DNA from: Chitinophaga caeni
GTDB lineage: Bacteria > Bacteroidota > Bacteroidia > Chitinophagales > Chitinophagaceae
Direction: 5' to 3'
Assembly (NCBI RefSeq): GCF_002557795.1
Contig: NZ_CP023777.1
Location: 2,675,001-2,739,000, forward strand
DNA: 64,000 nucleotides
Below, piece after piece: positions 63,389 through 64,000 of the stretch. The translations under genes were made by a program, and so were the position numbers. Every line of letters begins with the position of its first letter. Within the stretch, counting starts at the first letter, position 1. The notes under the pieces were generated by a model, which saw only the letters and a list, made by a program, of their open reading frames with translations, did no database searches and was not told where the DNA came from.

Positions 63389-64000
63389 TTAGTAATTAGA
63401 AGCCTTCTCCGCGGGCGGATTATCTACCAGTTTCCAAAGCAGGCCGCCGATAAGTCCACCAACAATCGGGCAAACGATAAATATCCATAGTTGCGAAAGG
63501 GCAGCGCCGCCAACGAAAATAGCTGGCCCGATGCTCCTGGCAGGGTTTACAGAAACACCCGTGATCGGGATGCCCACGATATGTATCAAGGTCAAACATA
63601 AACCGATGGCGAGCCCTGCAAAACTGGTATTGCCGTTGTAACTGCTGGTAGCGCCATGAACTACGAATAGGAATAATGCCGTAAGCACTACTTCTGCAAT
63701 CATCCCGCTAACCATCGAGTAATTTGCCGGGGAAGCTTCTCCAACGCCATTGGCCCCGAGCCCGTTCATATCGATATTGTAGTTAGGATTGCCTTGAGCG
63801 ATATAATATAACAGGCCAGCAGCGAGTATACCACCCACAACTTGCCCTATGATATATACCACCATATCTTTAGCGGGAAGTTTACCCATGGCCCACATCG
63901 AGATGCTGATAGCAGGATTAATATGGCAACCGGTGATATGACCAATAGCATAGCACATCGCTAGAACCGATAAACCGAAGGCAAATGCGATACCCAGGTT
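63389..64000 (-). CDS. aqpZ: Aquaporin Z-like channel, N-terminus cut by window
   Basis: The minus-strand frame stays open to the window's right edge, and codons before the internal ATG at 63956-63958 read NLGIAFAFGLSVLA, normal MIP sequence, so the true start is outside. Both NPA boxes are present: HITGCHINPAISISMW and TGVSVNPARSIGPAIF. The remaining helices (YIIGQVVGGILAAGLLYYIA; VVLTALFLFVVHGA; LAIGLCLTLIHIVG) fit the six-helix AqpZ fold. It is an inner-membrane water channel. The C-terminus is short and polar. Confidence 0.93.
   Translation of the reverse strand, partial: NLGIAFAFGLSVLAMCYAIGHITGCHINPAISISMWAMGKLPAKDMVVYIIGQVVGGILAAGLLYYIAQGNPNYNIDMNGLGANGVGEASPANYSMVSGMIAEVVLTALFLFVVHGATSSYNGNTSFAGLAIGLCLTLIHIVGIPITGVSVNPARSIGPAIFVGGAALSQLWIFIVCPIVGGLIGGLLWKLVDNPPAEKASNY

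Overview
The window comes from a Bacteroidota genome, most likely a Chitinophagaceae member (Chitinophaga-like). The evidence is SusC/SusD pairs, an ECF sigma/FecR/STN-SusC cascade, many lipoproteins with SusD/PKD/DUF4843 architecture, GH78 and GH20 glycosidases, and promoters of the Bacteroidota type (TTTG, about 19 nt, TAnnTTTG). No rRNA, CRISPR array or intact prophage was seen.

Region by region: (1) 1-3398 is visibly more AT-rich than the rest. It holds the 3' end of a susD gene, a TlpA-like thioredoxin lipoprotein-type gene and a heavily decayed IS256-family transposase. This looks like an acquired or eroding segment. (2) 3399-16680 is housekeeping or accessory: DUF2130, DUF1801, an orphan FtsX/MacB-type permease, tRNA-Leu, a sensor histidine kinase, a GT2 glycosyltransferase, an ABC exporter, two tandem tRNA-Gly, a small lipoprotein and a GBA2-like (GH116) protein that seems to lack the catalytic motifs. 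(3) 16916-18863 is a Crp/Fnr regulator, TauE/SafE permease and thioredoxin cluster with a CRP-type palindrome between the first two. (4) 19276-29950 carries hypothetical lipoproteins, tRNA-fMet, an OmpA lipoprotein, a DUF2975/XRE pair, an ABC ATPase with an ABC-permease/M1-peptidase fusion, a universal stress protein, pirin and a flavin reductase. (5) 30085-33717 is superoxide dismutase divergent from a SufR-like Fe-S regulator over a shared palindromic operator, then a HAD phosphatase and a metallophosphoesterase. (6) 33823-41518 is a 1151-residue nuclease-helicase fusion, a MocR/PdxR-type regulator divergent from an AhpD-like protein, a structured intergenic stretch with a candidate small RNA, and a degenerate receiver-Crp fusion. 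(7) 41627-51261 is GH78 and GH20 enzymes, then a cobalamin-riboswitch-controlled B12 uptake operon (TonB receptor, beta-propeller lipoprotein, PKD-type surface lipoprotein). (8) 51514-60952 is a complete ECF sigma/FecR/SusC(STN)/SusD/DUF4843/PKD-like uptake locus. (9) 61036-64000 is a GNAT acetyltransferase, a stand-alone polyketide-type acyltransferase and an aquaporin cut by the window end.

The best leads are: a family of about 320-335 bp TIR elements (three copies, each with recognisable 8-bp target duplications); the sod/SufR-like shared operator; the receiver-Crp fusion that has lost the phospho-Asp, Thr/Ser and Lys; the candidate small RNA at about 39569-39757; the B12 operon with a BtuG-like propeller; and the orphan acyltransferase that retains a KS-AT linker but has no synthase.
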